A stretch of 64,000 nt of DNA, taken from assembly GCA_964522485.1 (NCBI GenBank), contig CAZFUS010000002.1, positions 24,527 to 88,526 of the forward strand, in the 5' to 3' direction. Below are positions 36,738-45,435 of this stretch, piece by piece. The position numbers were made by a program, and so were the translations under genes. The DNA is from Methylohalomonas sp964522485. Its GTDB lineage: Bacteria; Pseudomonadota; Gammaproteobacteria; Methylohalomonadales; Methylohalomonadaceae. Position 1 is the stretch's first letter, and each line of letters opens with the position of its first letter. The notes beneath the pieces were generated by a model, which made no database searches, was not told the origin of the DNA, and worked only from the letters and a program-made list of their open reading frames with translations.

Positions 36738-37760
36738 ATGAGTCACCAGAGAATCAATGGTACAAACAGCCTTTTGCACTGCCTCAGTATCGGCCTGCTA
36801 TACCTGGCGTCTGTATCACCCGCCTTTGCCGCCGATCTGCCCGGACAGCGCATTGATATTGGCGGCCATCGGCTGTACATCGACTGCCGCGGGACAGGTG
36901 AACCGACAGTGGTCATTGACGCCGGCATGGGCGGCTTCTCACTCGAGTGGCGGCATGTTCAGGAACATCTGGAGCGCCAAGTCAGAGTCTGCACTTACGA
37001 TCGTGCGGGTTACGGCTATAGTGATCCGGGTCCGGCCCCGCGCACCAGCGCGCGCATTGCCGCAGAACTGCACGAGCTGCTGCATAAAGCGGAGATTCCG
37101 GGACCTTACCTGCTCGTAGGACATTCCTTTGGTGGTTATAACATCCGTTATTTCGCCAGTCAGTATCCGGATGAAGTCAGTGGTCTGGTGCTGGTGGACG
37201 CCTCACACCCACAGCAGTTCGAGCGTTTTCCGGCCGACACACAGCGGCGACAGACAACGCCAACGCCGCCCGGCGGCACGCGTATCTGGATCAGCCGGGC
37301 AGTCATGCCGGATAATTATCCGGCCGATCTGCGTCAGCGCGCCTACCTGCTCATGAATATGCGCAAGGCACGTCAGGCCCAGATGGAGGAATTCCGCAGT
37401 TTCATGGCAAGCGCCACCGAGGTCAGTAAAGCGCCGTCCTTACCCGACGTGCCGATCCTGGTACTGAGCCGCGGCCGCCAGGCATGGCCCGAGACCGCGC
37501 ACGGCGATCGCATGGAACGCATCTGGATGAATCTGCAGATGGATCTGGGCAACCTGTCCAATCACACTCTGCACATGATTGCCGCTGAAAGTGGCCACCT
37601 CATCCATTTCGATCAGCCGGAGGCGGTCAGCCAGGCTGTGTTGCTGACTGTCACCGCGGCCCGCTCCCGCTGGTACCGGTGGGAGGCCATCACCGAAAAC
37701 AATCATGGTTCGCTCATCGCGCCCATGCTGTCGCAATCCCTGTATCTGGCCAAACGCTAA
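36738..37760 (+). CDS. Alpha/beta-fold hydrolase, exported
   Basis: A 340-residue esterase/lipase-like protein. The ATG at 36738 has an AAAGGTGG ribosome-binding site and starts a signal peptide ending near SPAFAAD; the frame is open further upstream but that part is not protein-like. The nucleophile elbow is LVGHSFGGYN (Ser), and SGHLIHFDQPEAV holds the catalytic His. The YDRAGYGYSDPG segment is typical of the family. The substrate is unknown. It stands alone, 252 bases after the chelatase gene. Confidence 0.85.
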   Translation: MSHQRINGTNSLLHCLSIGLLYLASVSPAFAADLPGQRIDIGGHRLYIDCRGTGEPTVVIDAGMGGFSLEWRHVQEHLERQVRVCTYDRAGYGYSDPGPAPRTSARIAAELHELLHKAEIPGPYLLVGHSFGGYNIRYFASQYPDEVSGLVLVDASHPQQFERFPADTQRRQTTPTPPGGTRIWISRAVMPDNYPADLRQRAYLLMNMRKARQAQMEEFRSFMASATEVSKAPSLPDVPILVLSRGRQAWPETAHGDRMERIWMNLQMDLGNLSNHTLHMIAAESGHLIHFDQPEAVSQAVLLTVTAARSRWYRWEAITENNHGSLIAPMLSQSLYLAKR

Positions 37761-37900
37761 ACAGCGGCCACAACCCTGCATACCGGACCGTGCCAAAGGC
37801 ACCGGTCCTGATTGATACCGCTCGCCCGGCCTGTAGACAGCCAGCATACCCAGCGGCTAACCTGTTGCTTCGTTATATTGAGCGGTAGCAGCCAAAACCC

Positions 37901-38239
37901 ATGGGCGATACGATTTTCAGCAAGATCATCAACCGCGAAATATCAGCCGACATTGTCTATGAAGATGACCGCTGTCTCGCGTTCCGCGACGTCAATCCGC
38001 AGGCGCCGGTCCATATTCTCGTGATTCCGAAGGCGCCGATCGCCAGACTGGCGGATGCCGAATCCAGTCAGCAGGAATTACTCGGTTATCTGCTGCTGAA
38101 ACTCAGGGACATCGCCGCACAGGAGGCTCTCAGCGACTACCGCGTGGTCATCAACAATGGTGCCGGCGCCGGACAGAGCGTGTTTCACCTGCATCTGCAC
38201 CTGCTCGCCGGCCGTGACTTCGACTGGCCTCCGGGTTGA
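37901..38239 (+). CDS. HIT-family nucleotide hydrolase (HinT-like)
   Basis: A 112-residue histidine-triad protein. The C-terminal triad reads GQSVFHLHLHLLAGRDF, and the N-terminal FSKIINREISADIVYEDD with APVHILVIPK is characteristic of HinT. Members hydrolyse nucleoside phosphoramidates such as AMP-lysine. The length is standard. It lies between the hydrolase gene and aroG with its own upstream gap. Confidence 0.93.
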   Translation: MGDTIFSKIINREISADIVYEDDRCLAFRDVNPQAPVHILVIPKAPIARLADAESSQQELLGYLLLKLRDIAAQEALSDYRVVINNGAGAGQSVFHLHLHLLAGRDFDWPPG

Positions 38240-38326
38240 ACGTGTTTGTCCGCTGATCGTGGAAAAGCCAGCTCAGTTAAGCTAAGGTATTGATTTTTCC
38301 TACTTGTATATAAGACCGAAGGCATC

Positions 38327-39427
38327 ATGACGTATCAGACTGACGATCTGCGCATTCAATCCATCCAGGCGGTATCACCGCCGGCCGAGGTCTGCGCTGA
38401 AATTCCAATCACCGAACGCGCCGCCAACACGACTTTTGAAACCCGGCGCGCGATTCACGACATCATGCGCGGCGCAGATGAACGCCTGCTGGTGGTCACT
38501 GGCCCCTGCTCGATTCACGACCCGGCCGGGGCCAGGGACTATGCCTCACGCCTGAAACCGCTGATTGACAAGTACAGCGACGATCTGCTGATCGTCATGC
38601 GCGTTTACTTTGAAAAACCGCGCACGACCGTCGGCTGGAAGGGTCTGATCAATGATCCGAACCTCGATGGCAGCTTTGAAATCAACAAGGGTCTGCGCAT
38701 TGCGCGTCAGTTACTACTCAAGCTGAACGAAATGGGTGTACCCGCCGGTACCGAATATCTGGATCTGGTCACGCCGCAATACGTTACTGATCTGATCAGC
38801 TGGGGCGCGATTGGTGCGCGTACCACCGAGAGCCAGGTACATCGTGAACTCGCCTCCGGTCTCTCGTGCCCGGTCGGTTTCAAGAACGGTACCGACGGCA
38901 CCATCAAGGTCGCAGTCGATGCCATCCGCGCCGCATCACAACCCCATCATTTCCTGTCGCTGACCAAGACCGGCACTTCGGCCGTGTTCGCGACCCGCGG
39001 GAATCCCGACTGCCACATTATTTTGCGCGGCGGCAACAGCTCACCGAATTACGATGCCGAGAGCATCGACCGGGCAGCACGGGATCTGCAAGCGGCGAAA
39101 CTGCCGGTCAACATCATGGTCGACTTCAGTCACGCCAACAGCATGAAGCAGTATGAACGGCAACTGGAAGTCGGACGCGATGTCGCACGGCAGCTGGCCG
39201 CCGGTGACAAGCGCATCATGGGCGTCATGATTGAAAGCAATCTGGTTGCGGATCGGCAGGATGTCGTGTCTGGCAAGAAGCTGGTGTATGGCCAGAGCAT
39301 TACTGATGCGTGTATTGGCTGGGATGAAACCGTACCGCTCATCGATCTGCTCGCCAATGCCGCACATCAGCGGCGCCATCATGGTCACGTCGATCAAGCC
39401 GGCGCCCGCGTCGCCGCCGATCTTTAG
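38327..39427 (+). CDS. aroG: 3-deoxy-7-phosphoheptulonate synthase (class I alpha)
   Basis: A 366-residue DAHP synthase, the first enzyme of the shikimate pathway, which condenses PEP with erythrose 4-phosphate. Diagnostic segments are LLVVTGPCSIHDP, YFEKPRTTVGWKGL, GARTTESQVHRELASGLS, and the metal-site DFSHANSMKQ. It belongs to the AroF/G/H type. The C-terminus (HQRRHHGHVDQAGARV) is longer and more basic than in E. coli. Feedback specificity (Phe, Tyr or Trp) cannot be read with confidence. A TATATAAG sequence (about 38308) is a possible -10. Confidence 0.93.
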   Translation: MTYQTDDLRIQSIQAVSPPAEVCAEIPITERAANTTFETRRAIHDIMRGADERLLVVTGPCSIHDPAGARDYASRLKPLIDKYSDDLLIVMRVYFEKPRTTVGWKGLINDPNLDGSFEINKGLRIARQLLLKLNEMGVPAGTEYLDLVTPQYVTDLISWGAIGARTTESQVHRELASGLSCPVGFKNGTDGTIKVAVDAIRAASQPHHFLSLTKTGTSAVFATRGNPDCHIILRGGNSSPNYDAESIDRAARDLQAAKLPVNIMVDFSHANSMKQYERQLEVGRDVARQLAAGDKRIMGVMIESNLVADRQDVVSGKKLVYGQSITDACIGWDETVPLIDLLANAAHQRRHHGHVDQAGARVAADL

Positions 39428-39465
39428 AGAAGTCCCGCAGAAGGCAGCGGCTCTGTAGATCTACC

Positions 39466-40341
39466 TCATTGCGCGCTTTTCGTATCGGCTGATACCAGCG
39501 CGGTAACGGCGCGCCTGCGGCGTAACAGGTATAGTGCGCGTCCGAGCAGCGTCAGAACGTAAAACACACTGGCTGTAACCACCATGGTCGCGCCGGCGGG
39601 CAGATCCGGTGCGTACGACAATCCCAGGCCGGCGCTGCAGATCAGCGCGCCAAACACGACCGCCAGACCCATGATCGGCAACAGCGAACGGGAAAACTGC
39701 AACGCGGCCGCCGCCGGCAGCGTCAATAGCGCCATCACCAGGATCAAGCCGACCACTTTCACCAGCAGTACGACCGTCAGCGACACCATGCAGAGCAGCA
39801 GCACGTGGAACAGCTCAACGGGTATACCGCGTGTGCGGGCGAATTCTTCGTCGAAACAGATCGCCAGCAACTGTTTATAGAAAACCGCCACGAAGCCGAG
39901 TATCACCAGATCCAGCCCGGCCATCAGCACCAGATCGGTGGGCTTTACCAGCAGGATATTGCCGAACAAATAGCCCAGCAGGTCGACACTGTAGCCAGGC
40001 GTACGGCTGATGAAAATGAGACCGATGGCAATCCCCAGCGACCAAAGCGCGGCCACCAGAGTATCTTCATACTGACGGAAGCGTCGGTTGATGAGTGCGA
40101 TCAGCAGAGCCGCGATCAGTGCGGCCGGCAGCGCACCGTAAAGCGGCGCGCCACCGAGAAAGTAGACGATGCCCATACCGGCCAGTACCGCATGGGCGAT
40201 ACCGCCGGCCAGAAAGCCGATCCGGCGCACCACTACAAACGTTCCGATCACGCCGCAGCCGATGCTCGCCAGCACGCCGGCCAGCAACGCATGCTGCAGA
40301 AAAGGGTACGCCAGTAATGCGGCCAGGAACTCCGTCATCAT
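39466..40341 (-). CDS. znuB: Zinc ABC transporter permease ZnuB
   Basis: A 291-residue ABC-3 family permease with about eight hydrophobic helices. VVVRRIGFLAGGIAHAVLAG is the motif that touches the ATPase. It is the last gene of zur-znuA-znuC-znuB and begins one base after the znuC stop. It forms the zinc channel across the inner membrane. Its C-terminal ~30 residues are basic. Confidence 0.93.
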   Translation of the reverse strand: MMTEFLAALLAYPFLQHALLAGVLASIGCGVIGTFVVVRRIGFLAGGIAHAVLAGMGIVYFLGGAPLYGALPAALIAALLIALINRRFRQYEDTLVAALWSLGIAIGLIFISRTPGYSVDLLGYLFGNILLVKPTDLVLMAGLDLVILGFVAVFYKQLLAICFDEEFARTRGIPVELFHVLLLCMVSLTVVLLVKVVGLILVMALLTLPAAAALQFSRSLLPIMGLAVVFGALICSAGLGLSYAPDLPAGATMVVTASVFYVLTLLGRALYLLRRRRAVTALVSADTKSAQ

Positions 40342-41070
40342 TTAATCATGCGCATGTTGAATGAGGTGCATTGGCTTGCCGTACAGCTTTTCGATCACAT
40401 TGCCATCCAGTTCAGCCGCCTGATGACAGACGAGCCGGCGGTTCAGACAGGCCACTCGAGAGACATAAGTCGAGATGAACGCGATATCGTGCGAAACGAC
40501 CACGATCGTCATCGCTTCGTTATAACTTTTGAGCAATGCAAAGATATCCTCTTCGGCGCGCATGTCGATATTCGCCGTCGGTTCGTCCAGCAACAGCACC
40601 TGCGGATCGCTGACGAGCGCACGCGCGATCAGAACACGCTGTAACTGGCCGCCTGACAGTTCATAAAGACCGCGCCGGCCGAGATGACCGATCTCAACGG
40701 CTTCCAGTGCGGCGCGCGCTGCGCTGCGGTCGCTGCGGCTGAAACGGCCGGGTCTCCAGTTCAGGCCGAGCCGGCCCAGCATAACCGTTTCCTCGACATT
40801 GATCGGGAAATCACGCGGGAAAGCGGCATGCTGCGGGACATAACCCACGTAGCGGCGAGCCTCCAGCGGCGGCTTGCCCAACACACGGATCTGCCCACGA
40901 TCCGGCGTGAGCAGGCCGAGCAAAAGTTTGAGCAGAGTGCTCTTGCCACCGGCGTTGGGACCAATCAGCCCGAGAAATTCGCCGCGTTCGACATCCAGAT
41001 CGATGCCCTCGACGACCGGTTGGCTGTCATACGCATACCATACGTCGCGAAGCGTGATAACGGCATTCAC
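40342..41070 (-). CDS. znuC: Zinc ABC transporter ATP-binding protein ZnuC
   Basis: A 242-residue ATPase with Walker A (GPNAGGKSTLLK), signature (LSGGQLQRV), Walker B (VLLLDEPTANID) and the H-loop (VVSHDI). It powers zinc import. It starts three bases after the znuA stop. The C-terminus (GNVIEKLYGKPMHLIQHAHD) carries His residues, as in other ZnuC proteins. Confidence 0.94.
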   Translation of the reverse strand: MNAVITLRDVWYAYDSQPVVEGIDLDVERGEFLGLIGPNAGGKSTLLKLLLGLLTPDRGQIRVLGKPPLEARRYVGYVPQHAAFPRDFPINVEETVMLGRLGLNWRPGRFSRSDRSAARAALEAVEIGHLGRRGLYELSGGQLQRVLIARALVSDPQVLLLDEPTANIDMRAEEDIFALLKSYNEAMTIVVVSHDIAFISTYVSRVACLNRRLVCHQAAELDGNVIEKLYGKPMHLIQHAHD

Positions 41071-41073
41071 TGA

Positions 41074-41925
41074 TTAACGCCCCGCCAGCGCCTGCGCCAG
41101 CCCGCGCAGACTGCCCACATAATCCGTCGCCATCGGGTCGGCCTCGACGAGGCGTGCGCCAATGGCATCCGCCACCAGACGTGCAGCAGCCGGCCGGTAT
41201 TGCCGCTGCACGAAGACCGTATCCAGATCCAGCGCCCGGGCCCGTTCGATGACCTCTACCAGATGCCGGGCATTCGGTTCGTGGCCATGACGCTCGATAG
41301 CGATCTGTTCAAAGCCGTAATGCTCGGCAAAATGATCCCAGCCCGGATGCTGAACCAGCAGATAACGATCCTTCACCTCCGCCAGCAATTGATCGATTTC
41401 GGCATCCAGTGCCCGCAGCTCGTCCAGCAGCTCCCGGAGATTTTCGTCATAAACAGCCGCACCGCCCGGATCCAGGCGCAACAGCGTCGCGTGCAGACAA
41501 CGGGCGATGGTCTGAGCAGTTGCCGGACTGGTCCAGGCGTGGGGATCCTGATGGTCAGCGGATTCATGCGCATGATCGTCGGCCGGTTCCACATCTGCAC
41601 CACAGTGAATAAACGGCAGGGCCGGGTCGATACCCTGCAGGCGCTCATGCCACATGGTCTCGAATGGAATACCGACGGTGAAATAGGCCCTGGCACCGGC
41701 CAGCGCCACCAGCTGACGCGGCGACGGATCGTAATTATGCGGATTGGCGCCGGGGCCCAGCATCGTGCGAACTTCCAGGCGCTCGCCACCGATGCGTTCG
41801 AGCAGGAAAGCCTGTGGCGGGATACTGACAAAGACCGGCAGCGCGGCGGCCGGCAATGTCCGGGCAACCGCCAGCAAAACCAGACTCAGGCCGTACAGAC
41901 GGCACATCCGCAAACAGGATTTCAT
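41074..41925 (-). CDS. znuA: Zinc-binding periplasmic protein ZnuA
   Basis: A 283-residue cluster A-I solute-binding protein with a signal sequence (LYGLSLVLLAVARTLPAAA). Zinc ligands of the family are seen in PGANPHNYDPSPRQ (first His), the IHCGAD segment and VQHPGWDHFAEHYG. A His/Asp-rich loop (DDHAHESADHQDPHAW) is the typical zinc-loading loop. It delivers zinc to ZnuBC. It lies nine bases after zur. Confidence 0.93.
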   Translation of the reverse strand: MKSCLRMCRLYGLSLVLLAVARTLPAAALPVFVSIPPQAFLLERIGGERLEVRTMLGPGANPHNYDPSPRQLVALAGARAYFTVGIPFETMWHERLQGIDPALPFIHCGADVEPADDHAHESADHQDPHAWTSPATAQTIARCLHATLLRLDPGGAAVYDENLRELLDELRALDAEIDQLLAEVKDRYLLVQHPGWDHFAEHYGFEQIAIERHGHEPNARHLVEVIERARALDLDTVFVQRQYRPAAARLVADAIGARLVEADPMATDYVGSLRGLAQALAGR

Positions 41926-41934
41926 CTTGGCTTC

Positions 41935-42429
41935 TCAGACGCTGTTCCGGCAGCCGGCGCAAAGCCCCTTGATTTCGATCGTGCCGTTGTCGATGTGAAA
42001 ACCCAGTCCGAGCGCCTTGCGCGACAACAGCTGCGTGATGTCTTTATCATCGATTTCGGCAACTTCACCGCAGCCGCGGCAGATCAGGAACTGACCGTCA
42101 TGGCTCTCCTGCGGTGCGCCACAACCCACAAAGGCATTCAGCGATTCGATGCGGTGTACAAAGCCGTGTGCCTGCAGAAATTCCAGCGCCCGGTAGACTG
42201 TCGGCGGGGCTGCCCGGCGCTGCTCCTGGTGCAGCTTTTCAAGCATGTCGTAGGCCTTGACCGGTTCGTGGCTCTGCCAGACCAGTTCCAATACCCGCCG
42301 GCGCAGCGGTGTCAACCGCACGCCGCGCTGCTGACAGAGTGTCTCGGCGGCGACCAGCGCTGACTGGAGACAGTCGGCGTGGGAATGGTGTTCATCCTGG
42401 AACGGAATCAGTATGGGCTTGCGGGTCAT
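41935..42429 (-). CDS. zur: Zinc uptake regulator Zur (Fur family)
   Basis: A 164-residue Fur-family repressor. The winged helix is in LTPLRRRVLELVWQS and PPTVYRALEFLQAHGFVHRIE; structural-zinc cysteines lie in LICRGCG and LCAGC near the C-terminus. First gene of the zinc operon, autoregulated if the palindrome 27 bases upstream is its operator. The neighbours make Zur, rather than Fur or PerR, the secure reading. Confidence 0.94.
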   Translation of the reverse strand: MTRKPILIPFQDEHHSHADCLQSALVAAETLCQQRGVRLTPLRRRVLELVWQSHEPVKAYDMLEKLHQEQRRAAPPTVYRALEFLQAHGFVHRIESLNAFVGCGAPQESHDGQFLICRGCGEVAEIDDKDITQLLSRKALGLGFHIDNGTIEIKGLCAGCRNSV

Positions 42430-42455
42430 TGCAGTTGCAATCGAATTGAGACTAT

Positions 42456-42474
42456 CATGTTATGATATAACATG
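42456..42474. promoter_or_regulatory. Zur-box-like operator between divergent zinc genes
   Basis: CATGTTAT-GAT-ATAACATG is a perfect inverted repeat with 8-base arms. It closely fits the gammaproteobacterial Zur site built on TGTTATANNATAACA. It sits in the 73-bp gap between zur (minus) and the small His/Cys gene (plus) and can control both. Confidence 0.85.
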
Positions 42475-42502
42475 TATAAATAAACCGACAGTCTTGACAA
42501 GC

Positions 42503-42787
42503 ATGCTTTCGCAACGCTCACTCGCCCGCCTGCTGCTGGTACTGCTGCTGGTCATGCAGTACGCCACGCTGGCGCACAGCACTGAACATCATCTCCTGGA
42601 TGATTCGGGTCACTGTGCGGCGTGTGCGCTGCAACAGCACTTCGGTCAGGCGGCACCCGTGGCCGGTGTCCAGCTACCGCCCACAACAGTGTCCAGTGAC
42701 TACGAGCGCGCAACCGTTACGTTTACGCCGGCAGCTGTCCCTAATGCCTTTCGCGCCCGTGCCCCACCCATCGCCTCCCTGAACTAA
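42503..42787 (+). CDS. Small exported His/Cys protein, DUF2946-like
   Basis: A 94-residue protein with a signal sequence (LARLLLVLLLVMQYATLAHS) followed by the metal-ligand-rich stretch HSTEHHLLDDSGHCAAC. The remainder is unstructured-looking. Such small periplasmic His/Cys proteins are recurrent next to Zur-regulated receptors. The ATG at 42503 is preferred; a longer frame would span the Zur palindrome. It probably shares a transcript with the ZnuD-like gene 72 bases downstream. The function is unknown. Confidence 0.75.
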   Translation: MLSQRSLARLLLVLLLVMQYATLAHSTEHHLLDDSGHCAACALQQHFGQAAPVAGVQLPPTTVSSDYERATVTFTPAAVPNAFRARAPPIASLN

Positions 42788-42859
42788 GCAAAACAACTTC
42801 AACAATTTCTGAAAGCGTGGCGCCAAACCACGCTTGCTTGCGGTTTCGGGAGATTCAAA

Positions 42860-44875
42860 ATGATGCATTCTTATGCAGCCTGCGCTCTGTTGAGCGCCCT
42901 CTGGTTTATACCGGTCAGCACAATAGCGCAGGACAATGAAGACAACGAACACAACGACGCCCATGCAACTCTTGAAACACTGACCATCACCTCGCGCCCG
43001 CCGGGTTCTCAGAGCCTGCAGCACACCGCCCAGCCGGTCACCATTCTGTCCGGCGAAGCCCTGGAACGCCGCCAGGCCAACACCCTGGGTGAGACATTGA
43101 ACAGTGAGCCGGGCGTGACCGGCAGTCATTTCGGCGCCGGTGCCAGTCGGCCGATCATCCGCGGTCTGGATGGCCCGCGCGTGCGCGTCCTCCAGGACGG
43201 CATCGGGACGCTGGACGTCTCCACCATCAGCGCCGATCATCAGGCCACGGTGGAACCGTTCCAGGCTGAACAGATCGAAATCATGCGCGGCCCCGCCACG
43301 CTGCTCTACGGCAGCGGCGCCTCCGGCGGGCTGGTCAATGTCGTCACCGGCCGCATCCCCGAATATGTGCCGGACTTCGAAGCCGATTTGCTCGGTCAGT
43401 ATGAAACCGTCAACAACGGCCGCACCCTCGGCCTCAGGGCCCGTGGCGGTATCGATCAGTTCGCCTTTCATTTCGACGGCCTGGAACGCGACGCCGGCGA
43501 TTACGAGGCCGAAATCGGCGAGATCGAAAACAGCTTCGTCGAATCCAGCAATTACAATTTCGGCACTTCCTGGGTCGGCAGTCGCGGCTTCCTCGGTGTA
43601 TCGGTCGGCCGTTACGAAAGCACTTACGGGATTCCCATAGACCCGGACGAGCCCGACGAGGAGGTGTTCATCGATCAGGAACAGGATCGCGTCGATCTTG
43701 CCGGGCGTCTGGAACAGCCGTTTATCGGGCTGCGCAGCATCGATTTCCGCGCCGGCTACAACGACTACACGCATACCGAGTTTGAAGGTCCCGGTGAGGT
43801 CGGCACGGTGTTTGAAAACCAGGCATGGGAAGGCCGGCTGGAATTCAATCATCAAATGGTCGGGCCGTTTCTCGGCACGGTCGGGCTGCAGTTTCTGGAT
43901 CGCGACTATCAGGCCATTGGGGAGGAGGCGTTCGTGCCGCCGGCGGAGCAGCAGTCCGCTGGTCTGTTCGTATTCGAGGATACCGACTGGCGCGACTGGC
44001 ATTTCGAACTGGGCGGTCGCATCGAACACCAGAACGTCGAATCCTCCGATCCCGGCACCAGCGACATTTCGCACGATATCTACAGTCTGTCCGGCGGTGC
44101 ACTCTGGGAATTCACGCCGGGCTATGCCGTGGGCCTGAACGCTACCCGGGCCCAGCGCGCACCCGCTATCGAAGAACTGCTGGCCAACGGGCCGCATCTG
44201 GCTACCGGCACCTTCGAGATCGGCGACGCCGGTCTGGACGAGGAAACCTCGAACAATCTCGACCTCAGCCTGCGCAAGACCGACGGCCGGCTGACCTGGC
44301 GCGCCAATGTGTTCATCAATTACATAGAGAACTTCATCTTCCTGCAGGATCAGGATCTCGACGGCGACGGTGTTGCGGATGAAGTCGATGACGAGGGCAA
44401 TCCCGGCGGCGAGCTGTTACTGGTGAATCACACTCAGGCTGACGCATTGTTCTACGGCCTCGAAGCCGAAGTCATGTTCGGCCTTTTCGACGATAACCGC
44501 GGTTCACTGGATGCCCGGCTGTTTGGTGACTGGGTGCGTGGCCGTCTGGACGGTGGCCCCGATCTCCCACGCATTTCGCCGGCCCGACTGGGAATCGGTT
44601 TCGACTACCACCGGGGACCGTTCCAGGCCGATATAGAAAACGTGTTCGTGTTCGAACAAAGCCGCAGCGCGCCACTCGAGACAGAGACCGATGGCTACGT
44701 CATACTGAATGCCGGCATCGGCTACACCCTGCGCACCACACTGGCCGACACCACCCTGTTTCTGCGTGGGCGCAATCTGCTCGACGAAGACGCGCGTCGG
44801 CATACTTCATTCATCAAGGACAATGCGCCGTTGGCCGGACGCTCGGCGCTTATCGGCCTAAATGCAAAATTCTGA
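42860..44875 (+). CDS. znuD: TonB-dependent zinc receptor, ZnuD-like
   Basis: A 671-residue outer-membrane receptor. A signal sequence (ending IAQ) is followed by a His/Asp-rich N-terminus (NEDNEHNDAH), the TonB box region (ETLTITS) and the plug domain (RPIIRGLDGPRVRVLQDG and RGPATLLYGSGASGGLVNVV). The rest is the 22-stranded barrel, ending in GLNAKF. The divergent zur-znuACB genes and the Zur operator make zinc the substrate. Several acidic loops, for example DPDEPDEEVFIDQEQDR and DQDLDGDGVADEVDDEG, could bind cations. Confidence 0.92.
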   Translation: MMHSYAACALLSALWFIPVSTIAQDNEDNEHNDAHATLETLTITSRPPGSQSLQHTAQPVTILSGEALERRQANTLGETLNSEPGVTGSHFGAGASRPIIRGLDGPRVRVLQDGIGTLDVSTISADHQATVEPFQAEQIEIMRGPATLLYGSGASGGLVNVVTGRIPEYVPDFEADLLGQYETVNNGRTLGLRARGGIDQFAFHFDGLERDAGDYEAEIGEIENSFVESSNYNFGTSWVGSRGFLGVSVGRYESTYGIPIDPDEPDEEVFIDQEQDRVDLAGRLEQPFIGLRSIDFRAGYNDYTHTEFEGPGEVGTVFENQAWEGRLEFNHQMVGPFLGTVGLQFLDRDYQAIGEEAFVPPAEQQSAGLFVFEDTDWRDWHFELGGRIEHQNVESSDPGTSDISHDIYSLSGGALWEFTPGYAVGLNATRAQRAPAIEELLANGPHLATGTFEIGDAGLDEETSNNLDLSLRKTDGRLTWRANVFINYIENFIFLQDQDLDGDGVADEVDDEGNPGGELLLVNHTQADALFYGLEAEVMFGLFDDNRGSLDARLFGDWVRGRLDGGPDLPRISPARLGIGFDYHRGPFQADIENVFVFEQSRSAPLETETDGYVILNAGIGYTLRTTLADTTLFLRGRNLLDEDARRHTSFIKDNAPLAGRSALIGLNAKF

Positions 44876-44886
44876 ACCTGGATGCC

Positions 44887-44906
44887 GCCCCGCCTCCTGG
44901 CGGGGC
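44887..44906 (+). terminator. Hairpin after znuD, possible terminator
   Basis: GCCCCGCC-TCCT-GGCGGGGC is a perfect 8-bp GC stem 12 bases after the znuD stop. A poly-U tract is absent, so termination is only possible, not certain. Confidence 0.5.
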
Positions 44907-44961
44907 CTTGCCAGCGGCCAAGGATGTTATAATCCGGCTACATAGAAAGTCCGAAGTAGCC

Positions 44962-45237
44962 ATGTCCGCACCGCAACTTGAAACCGAACTGGATTATGAT
45001 GACAGCCTCGATGCCCGGGGGCTGAACTGTCCTTTGCCCATCCTCAAAACCAAGGTTTTGCTCAACCGGATGCAATCCGGTCAGGTACTCTACGTGGAAG
45101 CGACCGATCCGCATTCGGTGGTTGATTTCGAGGCCTACTGTGCGCGCACCGGCCATGAGCTGATACACAAGGTGGAAGATGCAGACGGTGTCTACGCTTT
45201 TTATATCCGTCGCGTAGAAAATGCGAAGCCTGCCTGA
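44962..45237 (+). CDS. tusA: TusA-family sulfurtransferase
   Basis: A 91-residue protein. The sulfur-accepting Cys lies in the family motif LDARGLNCPLPILKTK (CPxP). VVDFEAYCARTGHEL matches the conserved second half. TusA carries persulfide sulfur for tRNA thiolation and for molybdenum cofactor synthesis. The ATG at 44962 gives the usual family length; an upstream start adds 18 non-conserved residues. Confidence 0.9.
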   Translation: MSAPQLETELDYDDSLDARGLNCPLPILKTKVLLNRMQSGQVLYVEATDPHSVVDFEAYCARTGHELIHKVEDADGVYAFYIRRVENAKPA

Positions 45238-45435
45238 TACCGGAAACTAGTCCGGCTCCCGGATTATCGGCACCCGGAAACACCATGAGTGCCTGATAAT
45301 ATGGAATTAAATCTCATTTTTAACAATCAGGGAAAAATTCCACAATAAAATCACCCATTTGAGGTATAAGCGACATGACAATAAACAGTTAAAATGCATA
45401 TTGGGAGGCTAGTACATAATAACTATTAACTCTTA

